Source of the DNA: Acuticoccus sediminis
GTDB lineage: Bacteria > Pseudomonadota > Alphaproteobacteria > Rhizobiales > Amorphaceae
DNA length: 64,000 nt
NCBI RefSeq assembly: GCF_003258595.1
Contig: NZ_QHHQ01000009.1
Coordinates: 213,082 to 277,081 of the forward strand
Direction: 5' to 3'
The notes under the pieces are model-generated. The model did not search any database. It saw only the letters and a list, made by a program, of their open reading frames with translations, and was not told the origin of the DNA. Shown one piece after another: positions 25,120 through 33,115 of this stretch (the stretch's first letter is position 1; every line of letters begins with the position of its first letter). The position numbers and the translations under genes were made by a program.

Positions 25120-26045
25120 GCGTCTCGAAGATGGAAATCCTCGCCACCGGGCTGCGATTCCCCGAAGGCCCGGTCGTCATGGCGGACGGCTCGGTGCTGG
25201 TGGTGGAGATCGGCGCCGGCCGTGTCACCCGCATCGCGGGCGACGGCACCCGGTCGACCGTGGCCGAAACCGGCGGCGGCCCGAACGGGGCAGCGATCGG
25301 CCCGGACGGCGCGCTCTACGTGTGCAACAACGGCGGCTTCCGCTGGACCGAGGACGCGGCGGGCCTGCGCCCGGCCGGTCAGGCCGACGACTACGTGACC
25401 GGCAGCATCCAGCGGGTCGACCTCGCGACCGGCGCGGTCACGACGCTCTACACCGCGAGCGACCAGGCGCCGCTGAAGGGGCCGAACGACATCGTCTTCG
25501 ATTCCGACGGCGGCTTCTGGATCACCGACCACGGCAAGGTGCGCCACCGCGAGATGGACCTCGGCGCCCTCTGCTACGGCCGCGTCGACGGCTCCGGCCT
25601 CAAGGAGGTCGTGTTCCCGATCCACAGCCCCAACGGCATCGGCCTCTCGCCGGACGAGACGACGCTCTGGACGGTGGAGACCTTCACCGCGCGCCTCTGG
25701 GCCTTCTCGATCGTGGGCCCCGGAGAGGTCGCTGTCGAGGTGCGGCCCGGCGCCCGGCACGGCGGCCATCTCGCCGCCTCGCCGACCGGACTGCGCGGCT
25801 TCGATTCCCTCGCGGTCGAGGCGGACGGGAGCGTCGCCGTGGCGCAGATCTACACCGGCGCCATCGTCGTCTTCGCGCCGGACGGGAGCGTGGTGGAGGA
25901 GGTGCCGATGCCGGACGCCTACGCCACCAACATCGCCTTCGGCGGCGAGGACATGACGACCGCCTACATCACGCTGTCCTCCACCGGCCAGCTCGTGCGC
26001 ATGCCATGGAGCCGCCCCGGCCTGAGGCTGCCCTTCAACGCCTGA
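25116..26045 (+). CDS. SMP-30/gluconolactonase-family lactone hydrolase
   Basis: A 309-residue six-bladed beta-propeller expected to open a sugar or hydroxyacid lactone using a divalent metal. Metal-site residues are visible as Glu in RFPEGPV (about residue 16), Asn in LKGPNDIVF (about 124) and Asp in GFDSLAVEADG. SPNGIGLSPDETTLW is the typical blade-4 segment. The GTG start overlaps the stop of the ThDP enzyme (GTGA). The protein has no signal peptide, so it acts in the cytoplasm after uptake. Adjacent dehydrogenases on the other arm could produce the lactone. Confidence 0.85.
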   Translation: MSVSKMEILATGLRFPEGPVVMADGSVLVVEIGAGRVTRIAGDGTRSTVAETGGGPNGAAIGPDGALYVCNNGGFRWTEDAAGLRPAGQADDYVTGSIQRVDLATGAVTTLYTASDQAPLKGPNDIVFDSDGGFWITDHGKVRHREMDLGALCYGRVDGSGLKEVVFPIHSPNGIGLSPDETTLWTVETFTARLWAFSIVGPGEVAVEVRPGARHGGHLAASPTGLRGFDSLAVEADGSVAVAQIYTGAIVVFAPDGSVVEEVPMPDAYATNIAFGGEDMTTAYITLSSTGQLVRMPWSRPGLRLPFNA

Positions 26046-26125
26046 CACCCGTCCGAAGGGAACGCGCGGGAACAGCGCGGCCGGAGGCGGGTCCAAACCC
26101 ACACAGAAACGCTTGGGAGGAGCGA

Positions 26126-26185
26126 ATGAGCGAGACGACGACACGGCCGCCCGGCGGCCCCCTGCCGGGACGCGGCGCGCCCTGA
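26126..26185 (+). CDS. Short leader ORF translationally coupled to the tctA-like gene
   Basis: A 19-codon ORF (MSETTTRPP... ending in GAP) follows a very strong ribosome site (GGGAGGAG, 26115-26122). Its stop overlaps the start of the TctA-like gene (TGATG at 26183-26187). The TctA start itself has no good ribosome site, so ribosomes probably load here and restart at tctA. No resemblance to a known leader peptide was recognised. The alternative is that this is an inert stretch and tctA starts from a longer frame at TTG 26113, which would give an atypical hydrophilic N-terminus. Confidence 0.45.
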   Translation: MSETTTRPPGGPLPGRGAP

Positions 26186-27708
26186 TGGAGCCGCTCGTCC
26201 AGGGCTTCGCCCAGATCTTCGCGCTGGAGACGATGGCCTACCTGACCGCCGGCGTCGGCCTCGGGGTCGTCCTCGGCGCCATCCCCGGCCTCACCGCGAC
26301 GATGGCGATCGCCATCGTGATCCCCTTCACCTTCACCATGCCGCCGGTGGCGAGCATGCTCATGCTGCTGGGCGCCTACAAGGGCGGCATCTTCGGCGGC
26401 TCGATCGCCGCGATCCTGGTGGCCGCCCCCGGCACGCCGGCGAGCGCCGCGACGGTGCAGGACGGCTACGCGCTCGCCCGCAAGGGACAGTCGGAGAAGG
26501 CGCTCAAGGTTGCGCTCGTCTCCTCCGTCATCGCCGACCTCGCGACCGACGTGCTGCTCATCCTCCTCGCCGTGCAGCTCGCCCGGATCGCGCTCGCCTT
26601 CGGCGCGGTGGAGTACATGATCGTCGCGATCCTCGGCCTCACGGTGGTGGCCGCGGTCTCGGGCCGCTCGCTGTGGAAGGGCGTTGCCTCGGCGATCCTG
26701 GGCGCCGCCGTCGCGCTCATCGGCCTCGACCCGATGTCGGGCGTGCCGCGCTTCTCCTTCGGCGTCATCGACTTCTACGGCGGGATCGAGCTCGTGCCGA
26801 TGCTGATCGGCCTGCTGACGCTCTCGGAGATCCTGGTGCAGATCGAGTCTGGGCACGGGGCCGGCATCCGCGCCCTGCCCAAGGCCGCGACCCGGGACGA
26901 CAGGCGCATCACCGGCAAGGACGCCCGGCTGATCGCGAGGCCGATCGCGCTGGGCGCCGTGATCGGCGGTCTCGTCGGCATCATCCCCGGCCTCGGCCCG
27001 ACGCTCGGCGCCTTCCTCGGCTACGACGCGGCGTGGCGCACCTCGAGGCGCAAGGAGGAGTTTGGCAAGGGCTCGCTCGAAGGGATCGCGGGGGCGGAGG
27101 CCGGCAACAACGCCGTCAGCGGCGCCAACCTCATCCCGCTCCTCGGCCTCGGCATCCCCGGGGACACGATGGCGGCGATCCTCGTCGGCGCCTTCCTCAT
27201 CCACGGCTTGTCGCCGGGACCACTGATCTTCAAGGAAGCGCCGGACGTGGTCTACGGGCTCTTCGCGGGGCTGATCGTCGCCAACCTCGTCCTCTTCGTG
27301 GTCGCGAGGGCGATGCTGCCGGCGTTCTCCCGCGTCGCCCGCACGCCGACGCGGTTCCTCATGCCGGTCGTCCTCATGCTGTGCATCGTCGGCGCCTACG
27401 GGCTGAACCAGTCGATGTTCGACGTGTGGGTGATGCTGGTGTTCGGCCTCATCGGCTACGTCATGACCAAGCTCGGCTTCCCGCGCGCGCCGCTCCTCAT
27501 CGGCTTCATCCTGGCGCCGCTCATGGAGGAGAACCTGCGCCGCGCGCTGCGCCTGTCGGACGGTGACTTCAGCGTCTTCGTCGGCTCACCGCTCGCCATC
27601 GGGCTGTGGATCTTCGTCGCGGTCTCCGTGGCGCTGGTCCTGCGCCAGCGCGGGGCGCTGCGGGCGGAGGAGGGCGAGGTGGCCACCGAGACGGGGAGGG
27701 CGTCATGA
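26185..27708 (+). CDS. tctA: Tripartite tricarboxylate transporter, large membrane subunit TctA
   Basis: Large integral-membrane subunit (507 residues, 11-12 helices) of a TTT importer, a secondary transporter driven by ion gradient and fed by a periplasmic binding protein. Two family motifs are clear: GVVLGAIPGLTATMA near residue 27 and its inverted repeat VGIIPGLGPTLGAFLGY in the second half, plus GSIAAILVAAPGTPASAAT. The start ATG 26185 overlaps the leader ORF stop. The stop overlaps the tctB start (ATGA, 27705-27708). The gene order A-B-C here differs from the common C-B-A order. Confidence 0.92.
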   Translation: MEPLVQGFAQIFALETMAYLTAGVGLGVVLGAIPGLTATMAIAIVIPFTFTMPPVASMLMLLGAYKGGIFGGSIAAILVAAPGTPASAATVQDGYALARKGQSEKALKVALVSSVIADLATDVLLILLAVQLARIALAFGAVEYMIVAILGLTVVAAVSGRSLWKGVASAILGAAVALIGLDPMSGVPRFSFGVIDFYGGIELVPMLIGLLTLSEILVQIESGHGAGIRALPKAATRDDRRITGKDARLIARPIALGAVIGGLVGIIPGLGPTLGAFLGYDAAWRTSRRKEEFGKGSLEGIAGAEAGNNAVSGANLIPLLGLGIPGDTMAAILVGAFLIHGLSPGPLIFKEAPDVVYGLFAGLIVANLVLFVVARAMLPAFSRVARTPTRFLMPVVLMLCIVGAYGLNQSMFDVWVMLVFGLIGYVMTKLGFPRAPLLIGFILAPLMEENLRRALRLSDGDFSVFVGSPLAIGLWIFVAVSVALVLRQRGALRAEEGEVATETGRAS

Positions 27709-28178
27709 AGCTCGCCAACGCAGCCGCCAGGGGCGACATCCTGTCGGGCGCCGTCCTGGTCGTCATCGGCGCCGCCGGCCTCCTCGGCGTCGTCGACGCG
27801 CAGGTCCAGGAGGTCGCCGGCTTCAGCTCCCACGCGCGCCTCTACCCGAAGATCCTCGCCGCGCTCCTCGCGGTGATCGGCGCCGGCATCCTGATCGGCG
27901 GCATCGCCAAGCGCGGCAAGGTCCCGGCGGTCGAGGTCGACTGGACCGGCATGGGGCGCGTCGTCGGCGTCCTCGCGGGCGGGTGCGCGTTCGCGCTGCT
28001 CGCGCCGCTCGCCGGCTTCACGGCGGCGACCGTGCTCGCGACGGGCGCGTTCGCGGTCATCTGCGGCGTCTACCGGCCGCTCCCCCTCGCACTCGTCTCG
28101 CTCGGGACGGCGCTCGCGATCCGCGTCGTCGCGGTGGAACTGCTCGGACTGACCCTTCCGGGCCTCGGCTCGGTCTGA
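27705..28178 (+). CDS. tctB: Tripartite tricarboxylate transporter, small membrane subunit TctB
   Basis: Small four-helix membrane subunit (157 residues) that partners TctA. Helices are seen at about residues 14-32, 48-66, 84-105 and 112-145. FSSHARLYPKILAALLAVIG after the first helix is the typical TctB segment with the Pro-Arg/Lys motif. It overlaps tctA by 4 nt. A stem-loop and 41 nt separate it from tctC. Confidence 0.88.
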   Translation: MKLANAAARGDILSGAVLVVIGAAGLLGVVDAQVQEVAGFSSHARLYPKILAALLAVIGAGILIGGIAKRGKVPAVEVDWTGMGRVVGVLAGGCAFALLAPLAGFTAATVLATGAFAVICGVYRPLPLALVSLGTALAIRVVAVELLGLTLPGLGSV

Positions 28179-28181
28179 AAC

Positions 28182-28198
28182 GGCCCCGCGACGGGGCC
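28182..28198 (+). promoter_or_regulatory. Intercistronic stem-loop between tctB and tctC
   Basis: GGCCCC (28182-28187) pairs with GGGGCC (28193-28198) around a GCGAC loop, just after the tctB stop and before the GGAGGAA ribosome site of tctC. No T-run follows, so it is unlikely to be a strong terminator. Such hairpins often stabilise mRNA for the highly expressed binding-protein gene or reduce read-through; which applies here is inference. Confidence 0.5.
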
Positions 28199-28219
28199 CA
28201 ACACATACTGGAGGAAATC

Positions 28220-29170
28220 ATGAAGCGCTCGGCATTCTTCGCGCTGGCCGCGTCGGCCATCCTGTGCGCGGCCGGAACCGCCTCGGCGGAGGACTATCCG
28301 GCGAAGGAGATCACCGTCATCGTGAACTACGGTGCCGGCGGTGCGACCGACCTCTCCACCCGCACGCTCGCCAAGGCGGCCGAGCAGCACCTCGGCGTGC
28401 CGCTCAAGGTGGTGAACCGCGCCGGCGGCGCCGGGACCGTCGGCCCCACCGTCCTCGCCAACTCGCGCAACGACGGCTACACGATCGGCGTGACGAGCTT
28501 CTCGCCCATGGCGATCCAGCCCAACATGCGCGAAGTCCCCTACAAGCTCGAGGACTTCGCCTTCCTCGCCGGCACCGGGCGCTACCGCTACGGCCTCGCC
28601 GTGCGCGCCGACTCCGAGTTCGAGACGTTCGAGGACTTCGTCGCCAAGGCGAAGGATGGCAAGGTGACGATCAGCGCCTCGGGACCGCCGAACAACATCG
28701 CGCTGCACCAGCTCGCCGAGGCGACCGGCGGCCGGTTCGACTGGATCCCCTATCCGAGCGGCAACGACTCCGCGGTGGCGCTCCTCGCCGGCGAGGTCGA
28801 CGCGACGGCGCAGAACCCGACCGACATCGTCAAGCACGTGAAGTCGGGCGAGATGCGGATGCTGGCCTCCCTGAGCCCGGTGCGCTGGTTCGAGCTGCCC
28901 GACGTGCCGACCCTGCAGGACCTCGGCTACGAGATCGCGATCGACAGCTGGTCCGGCCTGTCCGCTCCGGCGGGCACGGATCCCGGCAAGATCGAGATCC
29001 TCCAGACCGCCTTCTCCAAGGCGATGAGCGACCCCGAAGTGCAGGCGCAGTTCAAGAACCTCGGCATGGACCCGGACTTCATGTCCGGCGAGGACTACCG
29101 CAAGTTCGTCGTCGAGGGCCGCGAGACGATCGGCGAGCAGCTCAAGGCGATCGGGATGACGGCGCAGTAA
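28220..29170 (+). CDS. tctC: Tripartite tricarboxylate transporter substrate-binding protein TctC
   Basis: Periplasmic Bug/TctC-family receptor of 316 residues. A signal peptide (residues 1-23, ASA-ED cleavage) is followed by YPAKEITVIVNYGAGGATD, the ligand-binding loop typical of the family, and later VVNRAGGAGTVGP and LAGEVDATAQNP. The ribosome site GGAGGAA (28210-28216) is optimal. It is the last gene of the plus-strand arm, whose likely terminator is at 29173-29205. Family members bind carboxylates without a free amino group, which fits the SMP-30 and ThDP enzymes upstream; the ligand is unknown. Confidence 0.9.
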   Translation: MKRSAFFALAASAILCAAGTASAEDYPAKEITVIVNYGAGGATDLSTRTLAKAAEQHLGVPLKVVNRAGGAGTVGPTVLANSRNDGYTIGVTSFSPMAIQPNMREVPYKLEDFAFLAGTGRYRYGLAVRADSEFETFEDFVAKAKDGKVTISASGPPNNIALHQLAEATGGRFDWIPYPSGNDSAVALLAGEVDATAQNPTDIVKHVKSGEMRMLASLSPVRWFELPDVPTLQDLGYEIAIDSWSGLSAPAGTDPGKIEILQTAFSKAMSDPEVQAQFKNLGMDPDFMSGEDYRKFVVEGRETIGEQLKAIGMTAQ

Positions 29171-29172
29171 CG

Positions 29173-29205
29173 CCGCCCCGCGGCAAAGGTGCTCGCGGGG
29201 GGCGG
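29173..29205. terminator. Bidirectional terminator-like hairpin between convergent genes
   Basis: CCGCCCCGCG (29173-29182) can pair with CGCGGGGGGCGG (29194-29205) with a small G bulge and an 11-nt loop. It lies directly after the tctC stop and 30 nt past the stop of the convergent dehydrogenase gene. There is no clear T-run, as is common in G+C-rich genomes. Confidence 0.45.
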
Positions 29206-29234
29206 TCCGAAAGCGCCGGCCCCCGCGACGCTGT

Positions 29235-30167
29235 TCAGTAGCCGCGCATCCGGTCCACCGCCTCGGGGATGGTGCCGCTCTCGCGGAAGGCGCGGATGTT
29301 CGTCGCGACGATCGCCGCCGCCGTGGCCCGGTGCGTCGGGGCCGAGACGTGGGGCAGCACGGTGATCCCCGGGTGGGACCACAGCGGGCTCTCCGCCGGC
29401 AGCGGCTCCTCGTCGAACACGTCGAGGACCGCGTGGGAGAGGCGGCCCGTGTCGAGCGCCGCGATCAGCGCGCCGGTGTCGACGATGGGCCCGCGCGCGA
29501 AGTTGATGAGCGAGGCCCCTTCGGGAAGGCGCGCCAGCGCCGCGGCATCGACGAGGCCGCGCGTCTCCGGCGTCAGCGGCAGCAGAACGACCGCCACCTT
29601 GGTGCGTTCCAGCATGGCGTCGAGGCCGTCCGCGCCCCAGAACGTCTCGACGCCCTCCATCGGGCGGCTCGTGCGGTTCCAGCCGAGGACCGGGAAGCCC
29701 TGGGCCATCAGCCGGCGGGCCGCCGCGCGCCCCAGGTTGCCCAGTCCGAGGATGCCGACCGGCATCTCGTCGGGAAGGCGCAGGAGCAGCGGGTCCCAGC
29801 GCCTGGCCTCCTGCGCGCGGCGATAGTGCGGCACCTCCCGGAAGAGGTAGAGCGTGAAGGCGAGGACCGCCTCGGCCATGGTCTCGGCGAGCTGCGGGTC
29901 GACGAGCCGCACCACCGTCAGCCCGCGCGGAAGCTCGGCAACCATCCGCTCCACCCCCGCCCAGAGGCTCTGCACCCAGACGAGGTTCGGAAGCTGCGCC
30001 AGCTCGGCCGGATCCGGATTGGCGGCGATGGCGACGACGGCGGACGCCCGCTCCGCCTCGGTGGTGTCGGCGAAGGGGACGATGCGGGCCTCTGGCATCG
30101 CCGTGCTCAGCGCCGCGGTCCAGGCGTCGACGTTGCCGCGCGCGACAAGGGGGATCGTGAAGGTCAT
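29235..30167 (-). CDS. D-isomer-specific 2-hydroxyacid dehydrogenase (GhrA-like)
   Basis: A 310-residue NAD(P)H-dependent reductase for glyoxylate, hydroxypyruvate or another 2-ketoacid. The nucleotide motif GILGLGNLGRAAA is near residue 145. Substrate and catalytic residues are the Arg in NFARGPIVDT, the Glu in DVFDEEPLP, and His in VLPHVSAPTH (about 283), in the order expected. Lack of the extended N-terminal domain and the WVQSLWAGVERMV segment favour the GhrA branch. It stands alone on the minus strand, convergent with the TTT operon and divergent from the M20 hydrolase gene; a role in the preceding pathway is possible but not shown. Confidence 0.87.
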   Translation of the reverse strand: MTFTIPLVARGNVDAWTAALSTAMPEARIVPFADTTEAERASAVVAIAANPDPAELAQLPNLVWVQSLWAGVERMVAELPRGLTVVRLVDPQLAETMAEAVLAFTLYLFREVPHYRRAQEARRWDPLLLRLPDEMPVGILGLGNLGRAAARRLMAQGFPVLGWNRTSRPMEGVETFWGADGLDAMLERTKVAVVLLPLTPETRGLVDAAALARLPEGASLINFARGPIVDTGALIAALDTGRLSHAVLDVFDEEPLPAESPLWSHPGITVLPHVSAPTHRATAAAIVATNIRAFRESGTIPEAVDRMRGY

Positions 30168-30520
30168 CGAGTGTGCAGGTCTTCCGTTGGGACGGGCGGG
30201 ATGGCGGGAACGCGCCGGCCGGACCGGCCGGCCGCCTCGCACGGCTCCGACCCGTCGGGACCTGCGCGCGGGCAGGGCGACGCCGCCCGCGACGACGCGG
30301 CCGGCAGCCGCCGATCTACCGGGCCTGCCGCGCCGGAGCAATGACGCGCGCGCGTTTCCGCTCCGGCCGGCGGCGCGCGGGACCGGGAGGTCGGCACCGC
30401 AGTTGCACGCACCATGCGGCCGCGGCCGGACCGGGCGCCGCCGAGCGCTTGTGGCCTTCGCGCGGTTCGCCCATGCTTCGGCCGTCACCCCAGGAGCCTG
30501 TCGTCCGACGAGGAGTTTTC
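30168..30520. other. Divergent intergenic region, no gene seen
   Basis: About 350 bp between the leftward 2-hydroxyacid dehydrogenase and the small ORF at 30521. All frames read as Arg/Ala/Gly-rich shadow sequence and no promoter motif stands out. It presumably holds both promoters. Confidence 0.4.
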
Positions 30521-30622
30521 GTGGCTGAGTTCGACGTTGCCGTGCCGACCGCGCGCCAATCCATCACAGACCGCGCCGGGCGCCCGTACGACGCGTCTCC
30601 CGTCCCGGAGGGCGCACGGTGA
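30521..30622 (+). CDS. Small ORF (33 codons) coupled to the M20 hydrolase gene
   Basis: GTG 30521 is preceded at a good distance by AGGAG (30511-30515). The 33-residue product (starts MAEFDVAVPTARQSI) ends at a TGA that overlaps the GTG start of the M20 hydrolase (GTGA, 30619-30622). It is soluble, with no membrane segment or recognised motif. Its strong ribosome site and overlap suggest it delivers ribosomes to the hydrolase gene. Whether the peptide itself has a function is unknown. Confidence 0.4.
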   Translation: MAEFDVAVPTARQSITDRAGRPYDASPVPEGAR

Positions 30623-31893
30623 GCGCCGCCGGCAACGGGCCGCCGCCCGCCGACACCGCCCTCGCCGCACGCCTGTTCGACGAGCTCGCCGAGAAGACCG
30701 CCGACCGGCGCGGCGTCACGCGCACCGCCTACGGCGCGGGCGAGCAGTTCGCCCACGATCTCGTGCGCGACGCCGGCACTGCCGTCGGCCTTTCCGCCCG
30801 CACCGACGCCGGCGGCAACCTCTACCTCACGCTCCCCGGCACGGACGAGACGGGAAGGGCGATCATCGTCGGCTCGCATCTCGATTCGGTGCCGATGGGC
30901 GGCAACTTCGACGGCGCCGCAGGCGTCCTCGCCGGCCTCGCCGTCGCCGCGGGGTGGAAGAAGGCGGGCTATGCCCTGCGTGACGACCTCGTCGTCATGG
31001 CGCTGCGGGCGGAGGAGAGCACGTGGTTCCCGGTGTCATACCCCGGGTCAAAGCTCGCCCTCGGCCTGCTGCCGCCCGAGACGCTGGACCTTACCCGCGC
31101 CGACAGCGGCCGCACCCTCGCCGACCACATGGCCGAGCTCGGCTTCGATCCGGAGACCGTGCGGGCCGGGACGCCGCAGGTCGATCCCGCCAGCGTGCGC
31201 GCCTACGTCGAACTCCACATCGAGCAGGGGCCGGTCCTCATCGCCGAGGATGCGCCCGTCGGCGTCGTCACCGGGATCCGCGGCAGCCGGCGCTACCGGG
31301 AGGCGCGCGTCCTCGGCCAGTACGCCCATTCGGGAGCGGTGCCGCGCGCCTACCGCGCCGACGCGCTGATCGGCGCCGCCGACCTCGTCATGCGCCTTCA
31401 GGCCGACTGGCTGGCGCTCGAGGCGGAGGGGCGGGACATGACCTTCACCGTCGGCATGTTCTCCACCGATCCGGCCGAGCACGCCTTCTCCAAGATCGCC
31501 GGCGAGGTGCGCCTCGCGATCGACATCCGCAGCCACGAGGAGGAGACGCTGGAGCGCATGCTCGGCCTCGTTCACCGGCGCTTCGCCGAGGTGGAGGCGG
31601 CCCACGGCGTCACCGTCGACCCCGGCCCCCTCACGGGCTCGACGCCGGCGGAGATGGACGCGACGCTGCGCGCGGCTTTCGGCGCGGCGCAGCAGTCGCT
31701 GGGGCTGCCGTCGTTCTCGATGGCGAGCGGCGCGGGCCACGACGCAGCGACCTTCGCCGGCGCCGGCATCCCGAGCGCGATGCTCTTCGTGCGCAACCAG
31801 AACGGCAGCCACAATCCGGACGAGGCGATGGAGATGGTGGACTTCGAGGCCGCCGTGGCGGTGCTGGCGGAGGGCCTCGCCCGGTTGTCGTGA
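30619..31893 (+). CDS. M20 Zn-dependent amidohydrolase (allantoate amidohydrolase / N-carbamoyl-L-amino-acid hydrolase family)
   Basis: A 424-residue binuclear metallohydrolase cleaving a ureido or carbamoyl group. Metal ligands and base are all present: His in VGSHLDSVP (about residue 86), Asp in GGNFDGAAG (about 97), Glu-Glu in LRAEESTW, His in VELHIEQGPVL, and His in NGSHNPDEAM near the C-terminus. Family specificity motifs are HIEQGPVL and GQYAHSGAVP. It could act on allantoate, ureidoglycine or N-carbamoyl amino acids (hydantoin pathway). Sequence alone does not separate these, though the bicupin at 778 and allantoinase-like gene at 59298 are suggestive. The GTG start overlaps the small ORF. 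Confidence 0.85.
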   Translation: MSAAGNGPPPADTALAARLFDELAEKTADRRGVTRTAYGAGEQFAHDLVRDAGTAVGLSARTDAGGNLYLTLPGTDETGRAIIVGSHLDSVPMGGNFDGAAGVLAGLAVAAGWKKAGYALRDDLVVMALRAEESTWFPVSYPGSKLALGLLPPETLDLTRADSGRTLADHMAELGFDPETVRAGTPQVDPASVRAYVELHIEQGPVLIAEDAPVGVVTGIRGSRRYREARVLGQYAHSGAVPRAYRADALIGAADLVMRLQADWLALEAEGRDMTFTVGMFSTDPAEHAFSKIAGEVRLAIDIRSHEEETLERMLGLVHRRFAEVEAAHGVTVDPGPLTGSTPAEMDATLRAAFGAAQQSLGLPSFSMASGAGHDAATFAGAGIPSAMLFVRNQNGSHNPDEAMEMVDFEAAVAVLAEGLARLS

Positions 31894-31957
31894 GGCGCCC
31901 GGCGCGGCGCCCCGTGACCGGCCGGCGCGGCGCGCCCCACGGCCGCAGCGCCGCGTC

Positions 31958-33040
31958 CTATGCCGCGTTGACGAAGGGGCGAAACATCCTCCGGTAGGCG
32001 GCCGGCGTCAGTCCGGTGCTGCGCTTGAAGACCTCGCGGAAGAAGGTCTGGTTGCCGTAACCGACCGCCGTCGCGATCGACTCGACCGGCCGGTCGTCCG
32101 TCTCGAGGATGCGCTTGGCCGCCTCGATCCGCAGGTTCTGCGCGTAGCACAGGAGGCTGGTGCCGGTGGCATCCTTGAAGCGCCGTTTCAGGCTCCGCTC
32201 GGCGATGCCGCACACCTTCACCACCGCCGCGACGGGGTCCGGCTGGGCGTAGTTCTCGGCGAGCCAGGCCTCTGCCCGGCGCACGACGCCGTCCGCGTGC
32301 GGCAGCCGGCGCACCAGCGCCGAGTAGGGAAGCTGCCCCTCCGAGTGCCACTTCATCAGGAAGAACTTGGCGATGTCGAGCGCCTCGCCCGGACTGGTGT
32401 GGCGCGAGATGATGTGGATCGCGAGGTCGTGCCAGGAGCTCGCCCCGCCTGAGGTGACGAGCCGGCCGGTCGGATCCGACAGGCACAGGGTCGACCCCAC
32501 TTCGAACCGCACCAGCGGGAAGCTCCGGCGGAAGAGATCCTCCAGCCCCCAGTGCGACGTCGCGATCCGCCCGTCGAGGAGCCCGGCCGCCGCCAGCAGA
32601 ACCGAGCCCGAGCAGGCCGAATAGATCGTGCTCCCCGCCTCGAAGCAGGACCGCAGCCAGGCCTTCGCCTCCTCGTGCCGGTCGGTGATCGCGTCGTCCG
32701 GCGTCAGCCAGAGGTCGGTGATGATCACGACCTCCGGCGCCGTGACGTCCCGGAAGGCGAGGTCCGGCCGGATGGGGATGCCGTGCAGGCCGGTATACGG
32801 CTCGCCCGTCGGACTGACGACGTGGGGGCGGATGAGCGCGCGGCCCGGTTCGGCGCGAGAGGCGGTGCGCCAGGCCGTCCCCGTCACCGCGAGGATCTCC
32901 AGCATTCCATAGAGCGAAGAGCCCGAGCTCTCGGGCAGGCAGAGAAGATAGGCGTCGATGATGCCGGATTTCTCGGCGGAGACCACCGAAGAAGGTGGCA
33001 CGTTTCGACTGCTTTCGACCGGTTTCGCGCTCACGACCAT
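31958..33040 (-). CDS. GATase1-like AraC-family transcriptional regulator (GlxA/FtrA type)
   Basis: A 360-residue regulator with an N-terminal DJ-1/PfpI-like domain (about residues 20-205; nucleophile-elbow segment IYSACSGSVLLAAAGLL) and a C-terminal double HTH (about 255-355; SIATAVGYGNQTFFREVFKRSTGLTPAAYRR, cited here as parts VGYGNQTFFREVFKR and TGLTPAAYRR). Such regulators often control catabolism of amines or organic acids. ATG 33040 follows GGAG at the right distance; the frame continues upstream without a ribosome site. It is divergent from the OsmC gene, with only 75 bp between starts, so it may control osmC and the cluster to the right. Confidence 0.88.
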   Translation of the reverse strand: MVVSAKPVESSRNVPPSSVVSAEKSGIIDAYLLCLPESSGSSLYGMLEILAVTGTAWRTASRAEPGRALIRPHVVSPTGEPYTGLHGIPIRPDLAFRDVTAPEVVIITDLWLTPDDAITDRHEEAKAWLRSCFEAGSTIYSACSGSVLLAAAGLLDGRIATSHWGLEDLFRRSFPLVRFEVGSTLCLSDPTGRLVTSGGASSWHDLAIHIISRHTSPGEALDIAKFFLMKWHSEGQLPYSALVRRLPHADGVVRRAEAWLAENYAQPDPVAAVVKVCGIAERSLKRRFKDATGTSLLCYAQNLRIEAAKRILETDDRPVESIATAVGYGNQTFFREVFKRSTGLTPAAYRRMFRPFVNAA

Positions 33041-33115
33041 CCCATGCACTCCGTATGTAACAGGCGCCGCAGGAGCCGGCATATGAATATTCGCCAACAA
33101 AAAGGACAAATTAAC

